Assembly (NCBI GenBank): GCA_004794655.1
Contig: SMMW01000617.1
Location: forward strand, 14,073,501-14,137,500
Source of the DNA: Marisa cornuarietis
Lineage: Eukaryota; Mollusca; Gastropoda; Architaenioglossa; Ampullariidae
Direction: 5' to 3'
Length of the DNA stretch: 64,000 nt
Every line of letters starts with the position of its first letter. Positions within the stretch are counted from its first letter, which is position 1. The notes under the pieces were generated by a model. It worked only from the letters and a program-made list of their open reading frames with translations. It ran no database searches and was not told where the DNA came from. Below, one piece after another: positions 23,261-34,794 of the stretch. A program made the position numbers and the translations under genes.

Positions 23261-23855
23261 AACTCTTCGTGCGTGCCTTGTCGTCATCGCAAGCGCAGAA
23301 CTACCGTGCTCTATAATTAAACCATCCTAAGCCCACGATACGGCGGGGGTAAAGGATTGGGTAGAATGGCCCTCGACGCGCCTCCGAAATGGAAGACAAG
23401 CTTGCACGCAGTAACGGAGCAAAGAAAAGACAGACTGGGAGACGCTGGAAAAGAGGAGGCAGCCCCGCCACACCTCTTCCCACGTCATCAACCATTAAAA
23501 TAAAAGAGATAAACAGACTCAAACCATGATCCACTCCCCACATCCCTTGCCTCTCCTCACCCAAAAAACCGGATATCTCGATGTCGTTGGAATTTTGTCC
23601 CTTGATCCCTTGTGCATGTTCTGGAGACCATAAAGCTAACGTCAACTTCTGCTCATGTCAGGGGAAAAAAAATCTTATTGCTCGATGCAGACTGCCAATA
23701 TAAAAGGTTGTTTAACAGCTTAGTGTTTCTTGCTCTGGGCGACAGGTGGGAGAGCTGCTAAGAGGAGCACAGAACAGGTCCGACTGGCGAACTTACACCA
23801 CAACTGATGCATCTCACTATGCACATTCGCTCATACACACGAACTGTCACACGTA

Positions 23856-23908
<53 letters not shown>

Positions 23909-24225
23909 GGAACACCACGCGCAAACACACGAAAGATAACTACATACACACTTGTGCACACGTTGCACGTCATCTCTAGCATCTAGCTATCAAACTGTTG
24001 ACCACATGTATAAACTGTGAGGTTTACCCCCACTTCACCCTCTAGGTACGCCCCATGAAAAATCATCTTGCAAGTAGAGATTTCCGACAATCCAGCAGAA
24101 ACCGTGCTCTAGCCTGACGCCAGGCTAATTACTAGCGCTGATTTTAAGTGTGCTAACATGGCCTGCTTAAAGTTCATGTACAGTTACCGTGAGAATAGCA
24201 TAAACAGAAGGAGGTTCTAGCTAGG
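23261..24225. other. Unassigned DNA
   Basis: Besides the CA array at 23859 I note only a 7-bp-stem hairpin TAGCCTG/CAGGCTA at 24110-24127. The minus-strand frame 23301-23645 shows no domain. Confidence 0.5.
23859..23907 (+). repeat. (AC)24 microsatellite
   Basis: Perfect AC array embedded in a wider CA-rich region (23830-23960). Confidence 0.97.
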
Positions 24226-24229
24226 TAGC

Positions 24230-24695
24230 TGAGATCTTAATCTCTCTATGGCATTCCTGTCGACAAGCATTGTCGTGCACGTCACCAACTTGTCTGCTAA
24301 ATATGGAGTAAATTTAACAACTCGACAAGTCACTTTAAATACTTGGGACCCACCCACTCCAAGGACGGCAGCTTCAAGACAAATATTCGATTCAGGATCG
24401 TAACAGCAATAGCTAGGCTGGACAAGATCTAGCACAGCCATAAGATCAGGTTTACTACAAAGTACAATATCTACAAGTTCCTCTTGGTACTGATTCTGCT
24501 CTACGAATGTGAAATGTGAACCGGAGAGGAGTGTCCAGGGATTCGAGAGCAAGTGCCTGAGGAGGCTGCTCCAGGATCTCGCACAAGGAACACAAGACTA
24601 AAGACTTTGTACGAAACATGGCTGCCACACTTGTATGACACCAGGAACCTCTACTTGCGAGTGCGATGGCGCCAATCTCCGTGGCGAACAGTCGC
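24230..24695 (+). mobile_element. Degenerate LINE reverse-transcriptase fragment
   Basis: Frame 24334-24518 reads FKYLG, then SKDGS, NIRFRIVTAIARL, TTKYNIYKFLLVLILLYECE. This is the conserved stretch after the catalytic domain of a widespread group of aquatic-animal non-LTR retrotransposons (FKYLGATLSKDGS..., ILLYGCETW...). A TAG at 24430 and a TGA at 24516 break it. After a frameshift QGFESKCLRRLLQ follows (about 24537-24576), then in a third frame EHKTKDFVRNMAATLV and HQEPLLAS (about 24588-24665), all in the order known from intact elements. Upstream, LSAKYGVNL near 24287 fits the preceding segment. Catalytic motifs and the endonuclease are absent: a dead 5'-truncated remnant. Confidence 0.82.
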
Positions 24696-24699
24696 TACC

Positions 24700-26003
24700 A
24701 GACCGCCACTCTCCGAGACTTCTTTTAACCTCTTGTCGCTCCGAGAAAATCCTCTAAGGCATCTCCCCTACGTTCATTCACACTTCAAAGCTACCTTTGT
24801 TTGTCAGTCTTCCATAAGGGTCTTTGTGTTTCCTCTCAGCAAGGGCGTTTAGAATTTGTTTTTAATTCTCTCGCCTTACCCAATCGTACATATCACTCTT
24901 ATCCGTTGTTTTCTTCCATCCGTTCTGAGTAACACAATATCTACTTTATTCAGCGAGTGAATGAAAAGAAGGAAATATGAAATATCTTTTGAAATAATGC
25001 AAAACCGACAAGGCCCAAGAAAAGTGGATAAAACTGGCAAGACTTAAAATGCGTTTTTATCAATGCACTCAAAGTTTAGACTACAGTGATAGAGGAGCGC
25101 ACATGGCTAATACGATGCTAGAGGAAACCTAAGAATCTGAAAGACATGCACCGCACTATCTGCAGTCAGCGTGAAAATGACAAGAGGTAAAGAACGCTAT
25201 AATAATCTTAGAAACTTTTGGGGGTCTTTATAGTTCGAGCCAGAAGCCGTTTCATCGTTGGTCTGAAGACGATAACGCAAGGTTAGCAGGTCAACAAACT
25301 ATAGATACATACAACAATCTTACAGCCAGCGATTACATGACGACCTGATCAGGATGAAAAGGCACTGGGCACATCCATTATGCACGCAGGAGATATAAAC
25401 GTCCTCACCTTCAGCACCACACAAACAACTATTCAAATTCAGTGGCCTCTCTTTGCCTGTCGGTTTCAGCCAGCGTTATTAAGACAGGAATTGATTCATC
25501 ACAATCTGAAATTCTCAACGTCCTTTTCTCCGCGAGGTCTTCAAAGGAACCGATAAGACTGGGGTGGGTGGATGGGGGAGTGCTGTTGGACTGTTCTCGA
25601 CACATTTGCTCGGCAGCAAACACAAATCTCGCCTTGAACAGAAGCTAGTAATCTCCCTTACCCCCCCTCCCTCTCCTCTTTCTGACGGTAAAAATAGCAA
25701 TGCCATTAATCATGCCAACATACCTGTCTCATTATCTGTCTTATTATTGGTTTTAAAGTTTGACGAATGAGCTCATTTCATTGTTTGTCTCCTGGGGTCG
25801 TAGCTAAGGAGTGGAAGGTTGAGATACTGCAGAAGTAGCTCTGCACTGGAAACTAGGACCTGCTGGATTAATTAAAAAAACTCAAACAAACCAACACAAA
25901 ACATAAAAAAGCCCCAAAAAGCAAACAAGAACAAACAAATTAACAAAACAAAAGGACTCAGGATAACGATTTTTGTCTGCCCTCCTTTCCAGCCCATAGG
26001 TAA
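24700..26003. other. Unassigned DNA
   Basis: No further LINE sequence is recognisable downstream of 24695. An A/C-rich stretch lies at 25876-25955. At 25798 GGGTCGTAGCTAAGG resembles one kind of hAT end but has no partner. Confidence 0.5.
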
Positions 26004-26011
26004 GGTCTTAC

Positions 26012-26262
26012 CACAGACTTGTATTACTGGACTGCTTGCAGACGATTTTTTTTAGTGAAGTCATAGAACGAGGCTGGTTACGATATAGCTTCCGGTTTAG
26101 TCACTTTTCAGTTTAACTACTAGAACGATGCTTTCTACGATATAGCTTCCGGTTTATTCACATTCATTGTTAAGGCTCGCCGAGACTAACAGCGGAGAAC
26201 TTCGCAAGAGGCTCAGGGTTGGTCTCGGCAAACAGACAGCAGTCCACCTACACACGTCCGTG
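26012..26262. mobile_element. Inverted-repeat element family A, copy 1
   Basis: Left end CACAGACTTGTATTACTGG and right end (reverse complement) CACGGACGTGTGTAGGTGG form an imperfect inverted repeat extending through a shared TGGACTGCT. A perfect 7-bp direct repeat GTCTTAC flanks it at 26005-26011 and 26263-26269, consistent with a target duplication. An internal 57-bp tandem duplication (TAGAACGAKG...GATATAGCTTCCGGTTTA, 26064 and 26121) is private to this copy. Near the right end GCCGAGAC (26178) pairs with GTCTCGGC (26222). No coding capacity. Confidence 0.75.
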
Positions 26263-26534
26263 GTCTTACGAAAATACCTGCTGGCCTAGATGCAGACAGA
26301 ATGCAATATACGATATGGACTTGTCAATATTTCCTTTCGTAAAACAGCGAAGCAGAGTATTGGTAACGTTGTGGTTGGTATATTCTAGCTGAGAATAAAT
26401 AGAGACCATTTCCTTCACACAAAGTTATAGGCGTACTCTTACGGAAGCGAGGAGACTTCGTTCTATAAACGAAATGCGCTCTCTTTCAAGCGCAGACACA
26501 GGAAAAAAACAACAACACAGATGAAAAACAAAAC

Positions 26535-26944
26535 CACAGACGTATATCTCTGGACTGCTTGCAGACGAACTTTACGCATTAACTTCTAGAACGAGGCCAA
26601 AGCACAAATTTGCTTCCGTTGCAACTATCTACATCAAGAAGAAGAGCAGACAATGCGAACTCTCGTGTTGACGGAGGTACAAAAGCTCAAGCTTTACTGT
26701 CTGTTGTGCTTCAGCTTATTGGCGCTTAAGTAGTGGGAAGTGGAGGTTAAGGACTTTTGCTAATAAAAAAATAAATAAAAGAAAAGTAAAAAAGAAAGAA
26801 ATTCATTGCAAGTCTATTGTTGACTTTTAGAATTTTTATTGCGGTTCCGGATATGGTTCGCCGAGGGCTGACAGCCTACAACTTTGCGAGAGGTAAAGAG
26901 TTGGTCTCGGCAAAGAGCCAGCTGGCCATAGATACACGTTTGTG
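26535..26944. mobile_element. Inverted-repeat element family A, copy 2
   Basis: The left end CACAGACGTATATCTCTGG and the reverse complement of the right end, CACAAACGTGTATCTATGG, match at 15 or more of 19 positions, the best-preserved termini of the three copies. Internal blocks shared with the 54-kb copy: TTAACTTCTAGAACGAGG, GACRATGCGARCTCTCGTG and the GCCGAG...GGTCTCGGCA hairpin region at 26868-26921. Flanking direct repeats are weak (5 of 7). It lies only 273 bp from copy 1. Confidence 0.75.
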
Positions 26945-27303
26945 AAGAAACTGTGCGCCAGTGCGAACAAGAGAAAACAAGTGGTGACAGACGTCTATAA
27001 CAGCGAGCGTGAAAGACTGCAGAGTTTGTGTTTGAAGGCGGAGCCTCCTTTGAGATTAGACCCTATGTCTGCCCAAGCAGTAACGATACCCTCTCAAAGC
27101 CTCTGGTCTTCCCCGGAGGCTTCTGCTTATGACACGTGGACGTCATTTTGGTCTGGAACTGCCTCCGGTTCACATTGTAGCCAAAGGTCACGCCGCTGGG
27201 ACAAGTATTGTTAATGACGTAGCCAGGTCTCTTGGCTGCTGTTCGGAAGTCGTACTTTATGAACACAGTGCCGGTCACTTTTATTGCCGGTCACATTTGA
27301 CAG
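26945..27303. other. Unassigned DNA
   Basis: A 90-codon plus-strand frame starting at 26942 overlaps the element end, so it is not a native gene. Nothing else stands out. Confidence 0.5.
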
Positions 27304-27595
27304 AAATATATTTTATATTATCAATCATTTCTTGAATATATTTTTTATTATCAATCATTTCTTCAATGCATCTTCTATTGTTAATCATATCTTACATTTT
27401 TTGTCGTTGATCGTTTCTTGAATATATTTTTTTATTGGCAATCATTTCTTGAACACATTACCTACTGTCCGCCATTTTTAACACAGTTTCTATCGTCGAT
27501 CATTTCTTGAATAGATTTTCTATTGTTCATCATGTGCTGAATGAATTACCTACTGTCGAATATTTTCTTTATTACCTTTTTCTAGCGTCGGGCAC
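27304..27595 (+). repeat. Diverged minisatellite, about 30-bp unit, 9-10 copies
   Basis: The unit approximates GAATATATTTTCTATTGTCAATCATTTCTT, shown here as GAATATATTT and TATTGTCAATCATTTCTT blocks. Spacing between successive ATCATTTCTT blocks is 26-31 bp. Units differ by 10-40 percent, so it is old. Confidence 0.8.
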
Positions 27596-28112
27596 ATCTT
27601 ACTGTCACTTTATTTTCCTTTCTATTCATACTTATATTTTCTCTCACGAAATAAAGAATTTTTCCAACGCCCTACTGTGTTTTTCTATTGCAATCAGTTC
27701 TCGTTCATGGATATTTTTTCACAACAGTAAAAAATAATGATCATATATGGTATTAGAAGAAAAGGTCAAGGCCACCGTCTTAAGACATACAAATGGATTC
27801 CAGAGGGAGAGACGAGAGTTAATATTTGCAACTGACTTGAGATTAACAGTGAAGAATAGTTTTTGTCTATACTGATTCAGCGTGGAGCCAGTCTCGCAAT
27901 CAAGAAGTCTGCAAAAGGCCCATGCATATCCACGAAACTCTACTCTCGGTACAAATATCCACCAAGAGCAAAAATACATAAATAAATTAAAAAAAAAAAG
28001 AGAAAGAGCGATTTCAGAGCTAACTGAGCTAAACTGTTTATTGGATGGGTCAACGACCCTTTCAAAGTAAGGTGAAATACAGTTTCATTTTTTTGCGATC
28101 GAAGTCAAAACA

Positions 28113-28230
28113 TTGAAATATATGACACAAAATAAGATAAATGTAATAATAAAATAATAATAACAGACTGATTTATACAGCACATAATCACGCTCACGAA
28201 AGAGCATGCTCTCAGCGCTTAAGACAAGTA
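28113..28230 (-). mobile_element. Possible retroelement 3' tail
   Basis: The minus strand reads TTAAGCGCTGAGAGCATGC, then TGCTGTATAAATCAGTC and a (TTATTA)-type simple tail. AAGCGCT...TATAAAT...(ATT)n endings are frequent in mollusc non-LTR elements and SINEs, as I recall. No body is recognisable upstream. Confidence 0.3.
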
Positions 28231-28239
28231 GGAGAAATG

Positions 28240-29400
28240 GACAGCATACGAAGGACAGAAGGAGAAACAACTTTGCAGACAAGTAATAATAAGCAAACAT
28301 AGAAGGCACAAAAAGCAATCAGGGAGCAAACAGTAAGGATGGAGAGTGTCATAGCTCTGCAAGAGGAAGACGAGCAGACGGACTAGTCAACTGGCTATAA
28401 TAACAACTACTGACAACTATGTTTATTTGGATTAATTAAAAAAAAACTAGAAGTTATTTTTTTTTAAATTCACTTTTATCATTCCCAGATTACAGAGCAA
28501 GCAAGACAGATACCAGAGAGAGACCGAGTGGGAGGACGACCCACTGTCATCAAGACACTCTGACAAAACAGATTAGGTTACATCTCGACCCGGTTAGGGA
28601 AATCTTGGTTTTTCGCGTGCGGAGTAAGAGTAAAGACAGCCTATCGCTTAAGCGAAAACAATCTGGTCCATTTCAGGTAGGAAAGTACCGACGTCCTCTT
28701 CCGTCGTGTTCGTCTCCAGCACGAAACCTTTAAAAGGGTTGATCCAAATCGCCCAGAAAACATCGTTCTTTCAATCTACAGGAGCTGGAAAACGCGGAAA
28801 GACGCAGGCAAGAAGCGATGCTGACACGATTTGTCTCAATCCACTGGAGGTCAGTTCGGTTTACTTCCCGCCATGGGGCAGACCAGTACAAACAGGCAAC
28901 AACAGCATCTCTCTGGAGGGTTAGGGATGAATCACGAACAGTCGCAGTCGAGATCCTCCCCCTTGCCACTCCACTCCCTGTACAAAGCAGCTAAGACCAC
29001 TTGCTATCAAATATCAGTTAACGACAATTTGCTGTGAACCCGCTACCCATTCAAGCCAGATCACCTTGTCTAGTAAACCAATCTCTTTCCACAACGCCAC
29101 AGTAGGTTGTGATCTGGTCCCTCCTAAACCCGATTTAGCTCGCCTCCCGAGCGCGGGAAACATGATCAAGGGACACAATCGACTGAGTAATGCCCGGCGC
29201 GGAATGCGCCCTGGGTGGCTCCTTTAAAATAGAAAAAATAAAGAATAATTAATGAGACGGAGGAGAAGAAGACAAATGATGCCGAACTGCGAGAGTCGTT
29301 TAAAGTGCTTTGCCTTCTCTGTGAATGCTGACGACAATGAGCTGATAAAAAGACGAGAGAGATGCCAGCAGACGGGGATGATAGCGAAGACAAAAGCGGG
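28240..29400. other. Unassigned DNA
   Basis: No repeats or exons with supporting ends. A frame pair at 28706-28969, open on both strands, has no recognisable domain. Confidence 0.5.
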
Positions 29401-29404
29401 GATT

Positions 29405-29622
29405 TGTCTGAATACGAAACCGATTTACCTAAACACGAGAGCCTTACAGCTAAACACCAGAATGCTGCATCTAAGGACGAGGAGTTTCGTCTAAAAACGA
29501 ACATTTCATCCAAACACAAATATGCTTCACCCAAAGACGAGAAGTGTCGTCTAATTACGAACATTACATCTAAACACGAATATGCCTCGTCTAAAGACGA
29601 GGAGTTGCATCGAAACGAGACG
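29405..29622 (+). repeat. 20-bp minisatellite with 60-bp higher-order period
   Basis: About eleven units of the type TCTAAACACGAATATGCCTCG / TCTAAAGACGAGGAGTTGCA / TCTAAAAACGAACATTNCA follow each other. Every third unit is most alike, so a 60-bp order sits over the 20-bp one. Because 60 is divisible by 3, both strands stay open and encode repeating peptides (plus: SKHEYASSKDEE type). I think the periodicity produces the open frames and not the reverse, but an exon cannot be excluded. Confidence 0.8.
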
Positions 29623-29623
29623 A

Positions 29624-29625
<2 letters not shown>

Positions 29626-29713
<88 letters not shown>
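29626..29713 (+). repeat. (CA)44 microsatellite
   Basis: Eighty-eight bases of uninterrupted CA, the longest pure array in the window, directly abutting the 20-bp minisatellite. Confidence 0.98.
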
Positions 29714-29714
<1 letters not shown>

Positions 29715-29893
29715 CTAGACAAGGAGTTTCTGAGAATTATATCAGTGATTCGAAACCGGATTTATTTCACGTAAACCACGTAAAAGATTGTTGTTGTATA
29801 GCTTTCCCCTGTAATAAATGTGTGCTCTTCATGGTTTAAAATATGTTTTTTCACGGTATATATATATATATACACACACACACTGTATTTTTA

Positions 29894-30059
29894 CGTGTAA
29901 ATGATATATTGTTTCTCATTGTAAATGATGTAATATGTTTCTAAGTGTTGTAAGTGGTATATATTGTGTATTTTTCATTGTAAATGATATACTGTGTTTC
30001 TCAACGTAAATGATTTATTGTGTATTTTTCAATGTAAATGATAAAATGTGTTTATCATT
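29894..30059 (+). repeat. Diverged minisatellite, 26-30-bp unit, 6 copies
   Basis: Units begin GTAAATGAT and end TTTTTCATT or TTTCTCATT, with TATATTGTGT between. Length varies by loss of a GTATT block. It has no sequence relation to the 27.3-kb array. Confidence 0.8.
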
Positions 30060-30069
30060 TAAAAAAAAT

Positions 30070-31315
30070 GCGTTATTCACCGTTTGTAACATGTCTCTTC
30101 TTTACTGTGTGTTTTTAGATAAAAAGCGATTCTCCCCTTGGGCAAGATTTGCCTTGAAGAAGCTCTTGTCATTTTAACGGATATTTCCACAGCAACCCCA
30201 GCCAATAACAACCGCGCCCCTAAATCCAGCTGCACACACATGTTTATGATGCCAAAAAACGTAGCTGCAAGTATAGGTCTCCCATGCTAGGAAACCAACA
30301 CAAGTGTCTTGAAGACGCTTCTTGCCAAACAAATGTAAAAAAAAAACAAGCAACGGTTACAAACAGAATCGCCGAAAACAAAGTGTTTAATGACAATGAA
30401 CTTCCCTAAATTCCTCCAATGCAGTTTTCTAAAAAAAAAAAAAAAAAAAAAAACCCTTCCGTTCATAATTTACAAAAGCGCACGGGATCTGAATTGTAGG
30501 GACTGGAAAAGATCCTTCACCAAAGGTTGGCCGAGAAGTGAACACTACACAAACTGCTTAATATTGCCAACTACTGAGCAAAGTCACAGGACCATTAAAG
30601 TCGAGCGCCGGACCCAGTGAGGTCATACCGAAATATTCGTACATCGCGACTTTAGACATCAAATTCTGATGCCATCTTAATTATTTAATACGGTTCCTAA
30701 GCAACTCTGAGACTATAAGAGTGTTTATGTTGAAAATTTACCACCATGCGTCAAAAACGTTCTAATTACTGAAAAAGAAAAAAAAACAAACAAACAATAG
30801 AATCACCCAGGAAACAAGGAATATACATTTCAACGCCCTCCACCTAATACAGGATCAAAACTGGCCATCCATTTCTAGCGGGAACATTCCCTCAAGAACG
30901 ATTTACCATCACAATTATAACCGATCTATTCTGATTTTCAGAGATGTTACTTTTTTTCTTCTCGTGAATAACTTGAAGATAATCGAGTTTACATTCAAGT
31001 ATGGTATTCTTCCGAATGTTCAAATGGGAATACAAAAGTAATATGGAAATTATCCTGGCGTTGTCAAACATATATATACTCTAGTTCAAAAGACTTACGT
31101 ATCTAGTCGAGGTTTTAAAAAGAAAATCGGAGGCCAACTAAGCAGACGGGACGGCGGCAGAATGGTATACGTCCCACTTGACACTAGTTCTTTTCCGTAA
31201 TTATTTTTAATCTAGTAATAAATGTCAGACTAGTAAAGGTCAGAAACGCTACTGTTTCCTGGTTTATATGCTCTTCCTGATTGCCATAACTTACAGAAAT
31301 AAGTAAAGAAGGTCG
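30070..31315. other. Unassigned DNA
   Basis: An A23 run lies at 30431-30453 and a short AC-rich patch at 30777-30797. No gene evidence. A minus-strand polypyrimidine-CAG at 30773-30790 leads into frames that close quickly. Confidence 0.5.
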
Positions 31316-31321
31316 AAAGAT

Positions 31322-31375
31322 GGGCGGGGCGGGGATGGTGGGTTGGACGAGAGGATGGGAGGATGGGAGGGAGGG
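31322..31375 (+). other. Two tandem G-quadruplex motifs
   Basis: Motif 1 (31322-31342) has four G-runs with loops of 1, 1 and 5 bases. Motif 2 (31357-31375) has loops of 5, 1 and 1. Both fit the canonical G3N1-7 pattern. Confidence 0.75.
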
Positions 31376-31534
31376 AAATACGTCCAAAGCAGACTCCGGC
31401 TCATCCAAATGTCAAGTGACTTTGCAGTACAGATTACCTGAAACTGCACTAAGAGTGTTTTTATCTTAGCGAAGACAAAAGTTTCACGGAAACTGTCAAC
31501 TTCTCGTCGACCACAGTGGTCGCCAGTCATTTGA

Positions 31535-31535
<1 letters not shown>

Positions 31536-31619
<84 letters not shown>
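31536..31619 (+). repeat. (CA)42 microsatellite
   Basis: Eighty-four bases of pure CA. It gives the Cys/Val run inside the 209-codon minus-strand frame, which is therefore not a gene. Confidence 0.98.
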
Positions 31620-31622
<3 letters not shown>

Positions 31623-31825
31623 TGTGTCCTAGCCGCTGGCATAGCAGGCAACATTCACTGAACTTAAACGATGATAAAAGATCGATAAGCCTACCCCTTC
31701 TTTCCCTTGCCTCATCCATGTACCTTCGTACCCACCGCCTCCTAGACCTTGCAGTCCTGTCGCTTACTGCCTGCAAGATCGGATTTTTTGGTTGGTTTAG
31801 TAAACAAAAAATGCTTCCACCGTGA

Positions 31826-32015
31826 GGTAATTTTGCACCATAGGGAAAAGGGAAGGGGAAGGAAACCAGATTACCTGGGAGAAAACCCCTGACGCCTAGT
31901 CCTGCGAACAGGTGTGACATACAGAAAGTGTCCCGACACGAGATCAGAACCCAACGCCTCTCACTGCAGTGATGAACAGCGAGTGTTTTCTAACCACTGC
32001 GCTACCGGGCGCTCC
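31826..32015 (-). mobile_element. tRNA-derived SINE copy
   Basis: Read on the minus strand it begins GGAGCGCCCGGTAGCGCAGTGG; TAGCGCAGTGG is an exact A-box match. GGGTTCTGATCTCGTGTCGG is a B-box-like block (GGTTCRANNCC diverged). CAGTGAGAGGC, CGGGACACTTTCTGTATGT and CACCTGTTCGCAGG follow, each also present in the plus-strand copy at 37299. The tail after the tRNA part is C/T-rich. Confidence 0.8.
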
Positions 32016-32400
32016 TGCAAGATCGAGCGAGAGAGGGTGATAAATCGGGTTGGAGGATGGAGGTTCTCCCCCAACTGCCATTGCCTCAAGGTTTCTCTGC
32101 TGCAAATTCTGTCAGCCCCGGTGCAAGACGCTATCCCTCACTAGATGTGATCGATAGATAATTGCAAACAATAACCATTTCTCTCTCCCCCCACTTATCG
32201 ATTGTCTAATCAAATCGTTTACAATGCTCTCCCCAAAGGCTCGGGAAGCAAGGCACTTCGGGGAGGCAGACTTGACCGAGACTAGGCTCCAAAGCCGAGT
32301 CAGGGCGGAACGGCCGAAGGATTTAGCCGAGCGCCTGACGATAGCCTTCTGCTGCTTGCAGTCCACCTTCCAAGTGTGTAAGCGTTCACCTCGCTGCCAG

Positions 32401-32541
32401 GCACACAGTCGACCTTTTCAACTTGCCTGCATGCTGTCCTCCAGCTCATCTCGACTGCATCGAGTCGACTTAACCAACTAGACAGCATGCAGTCCACCTA
32501 ACTAACTAGACCGCACGCAGTCGATCTGACCAACTACAGTG
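32401..32541 (+). repeat. Short diverged tandem repeat, about 28-bp unit
   Basis: Units at 32455-32485, 32486-32513 and 32514-32541 share GCATGCAGTC...CT..CCAACTAGACNG. A possible earlier unit (CACACAGTCGACC...CAACTTGCCT) is at 32401-32428, separated by unrelated bases. Confidence 0.6.
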
Positions 32542-32544
32542 CAC

Positions 32545-34227
32545 ACAACCTTGGGACTTGGAAACTTCAAAACATGCTGCAGGTCTTACAGGTCTTACGT
32601 GCAGAAACTGTACACCGAGACTCCTTCCATGGACTAATTTAAACCTTCTAGAATCTCATTCAAACATCCTCTCTCTACGAACGTTTCTTATTCTTGGTCA
32701 CCAGAACAACTGCCAGATACATACATACAACGAAAAAGCCAAGAAGTTAAAATGGCTGAATCTGTAGAAAGTGGGTGAAGGAAGTGTAAACAAATTTAAG
32801 AAGCTGTCATGTGCCAGCCTGAGCACTTGCTATTCTTCTCTCGCGTTTGCTTACACTGCATCTAAATTATCCTCCGACCCAATTTGCCTGAGCAAGACAA
32901 CCGCTGCCTACTTACCAGCGCGTGGTTATCACCCCTTTGAAAAGAACTCTCTCCCTCCCCCTCACCACCACCATCCATCAAACTCTTCGTAGTTTGGGGA
33001 GGCGGGTCGCTACTTTAAAGCAATTACGACGCTTTTTTTTTGCCAGCAACCACCGCCAGAGCAATGTTTTGTAGAAGAGACATGATAGATTACAATTGCA
33101 CTGAAATAAAAATGTGCCACGCTCGCTTATCTCCGATTTCTGACAGGGATAGTGTGACTGCCAGGATAACACTCAGAATAGCCATACTTATGCCTCCCCT
33201 TCATTCAGTTTTTGTCGACGGGAAGCGCAGAAAGCTGAACACCGGTTTGAGAGGTTGTCGGGTACACCAGACCGCTGTCATCTTTCGCTGGATCCAGACT
33301 TCGTGTCAAAGCATTCGAGCACGATTCGAGTGTCTTCCAAACCAAACACTGAAGACATATTACGGAATTAATACTGGGTTACTGAGGAAAACAAAAAAAC
33401 AGCCTGCAAAGAGCATTGTCGAGAACGCAGATCGCTAAGAAGCATATCAATTAAAGCAAGGACCATGTTCTTCCACTTAAGGACAACAAGCAGCTGCTTC
33501 TAAAACCACCACCGCCCCCGCCCCAGCACTCAGGTCAGTGTCCTGTGAAGATGCGAACTCATCTGGAGACAGCATGCATGGCATAAGATCACCCACACAC
33601 CTGACATCACTGTAAGGCAAGCTGGCTACGACCCTGGGGGGCGGGAAGGAGGAAGGGAAGGAGGACGGTACTTCAAAGTTTGCGCTGTGCTCACACTTTT
33701 CATTGAACCTCGGACAAATCTCAGAGGATAAGAGCGTTTTCTGCCTTCAGCGTCTGAAATGCGACCTCGTCTGAGCTTAGTATTATCCATCTGATCAATG
33801 TGCTTTTTCTGTGGCTTCTCTTCTGAAAAATAGTCACAAATATGGGGGAAAAATAGAAATCGACGTGCGGACTATGGAGCTGATAAGGACTGCGAAATTA
33901 TAAACTGTCTCTGTTTCTTTACTCGCACCACCTGTCTGACGGAAAAGATTTTAAGATGTACAGACAATATGCAGGAGAAAAATAAAAATAAAACAAGAAG
34001 ACAACACCAAAAAATAAAAGCTATTCGATAATCCGATTAAAGCTCATGTGCTCAGTCAGACTGCCAACCTTCCAAGTAATCATCTCAATATCCAATATCT
34101 CGTTGTCTGCCCGTGTATTACGTCTGTGATTGTGTGCTTGCATGTACATAATGCATAAAAATTCTTTTCTCTCTCTGATTTGATCAAAAGATGGTAGGGA
34201 GTCTGGCCGCCTTACCCTTTATTCCGC

Positions 34228-34278
<51 letters not shown>

Positions 34279-34790
34279 TCTCCTTCCTCCCCCCGAAAAG
34301 CCACCACCAGATTGCCACAGCTAATACAAGGAACAAATCGATGTTGGTCATGTATTGAAATCAGACGACCGACATCCACAGTCAACAACTCGCGCAACGT
34401 CAGGAAAACTCCAATCAGCCCAAGGCTATTTCTGAAGGACCTCCAGCCTCGGAATCTTTTCTAAGCTTGCCGCTTCCTGCAGCAGTCTGTGCAAAATCTC
34501 TCACACCATACGCACACACGACTAGACAGACAGATTTTGTAGACGTGGTAAGACCAATCGCCCGAGAAAAAGAGTCTTGATAAATGTAAAGCTAACAACC
34601 TCACGACGACGAAAGTGTCACGAGTTGCCGTCGTTTCTAATGGAGTAGACATTAGCACGTATAAACATATATATATAAACTCAGTGAGAACATAGGCATT
34701 AGTAGATGTACAAGTGAATAAGAACTTAGTGAGGAGATTTTATCTCAGAATAAAGCATATTCTGTGAAACAAAGCAACAGGACAACATTA
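32545..34790. other. Unassigned DNA
   Basis: Apart from the AC array at 34229 nothing organised is seen. A 132-codon plus-strand frame (33040-33438) contains no recognisable domain; acceptor and donor strings around it are poor. Confidence 0.5.
34229..34277 (+). repeat. (AC)24 microsatellite
   Basis: Pure AC array between unique flanks. Confidence 0.97.
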
Positions 34791-34794
34791 TAAT

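Noticed and set aside
25795..25812. GGGTCGTAGCTAAGG as a hAT terminus
   Set aside because: No inverted partner within several kilobases.
29405..29622. 20-bp units considered as CRISPR repeats with spacers
   Set aside because: The sequence between conserved words is itself repeated with a 60-bp period, so there are no true spacers.
29166..29714. 182-codon minus-strand frame
   Set aside because: It is made of the CA array and the 20-bp minisatellite; no independent coding evidence.
31291..31920. 209-codon minus-strand frame
   Set aside because: The core is (CA)42 read as Cys/Val, the rest spans a SINE and G-rich motifs.
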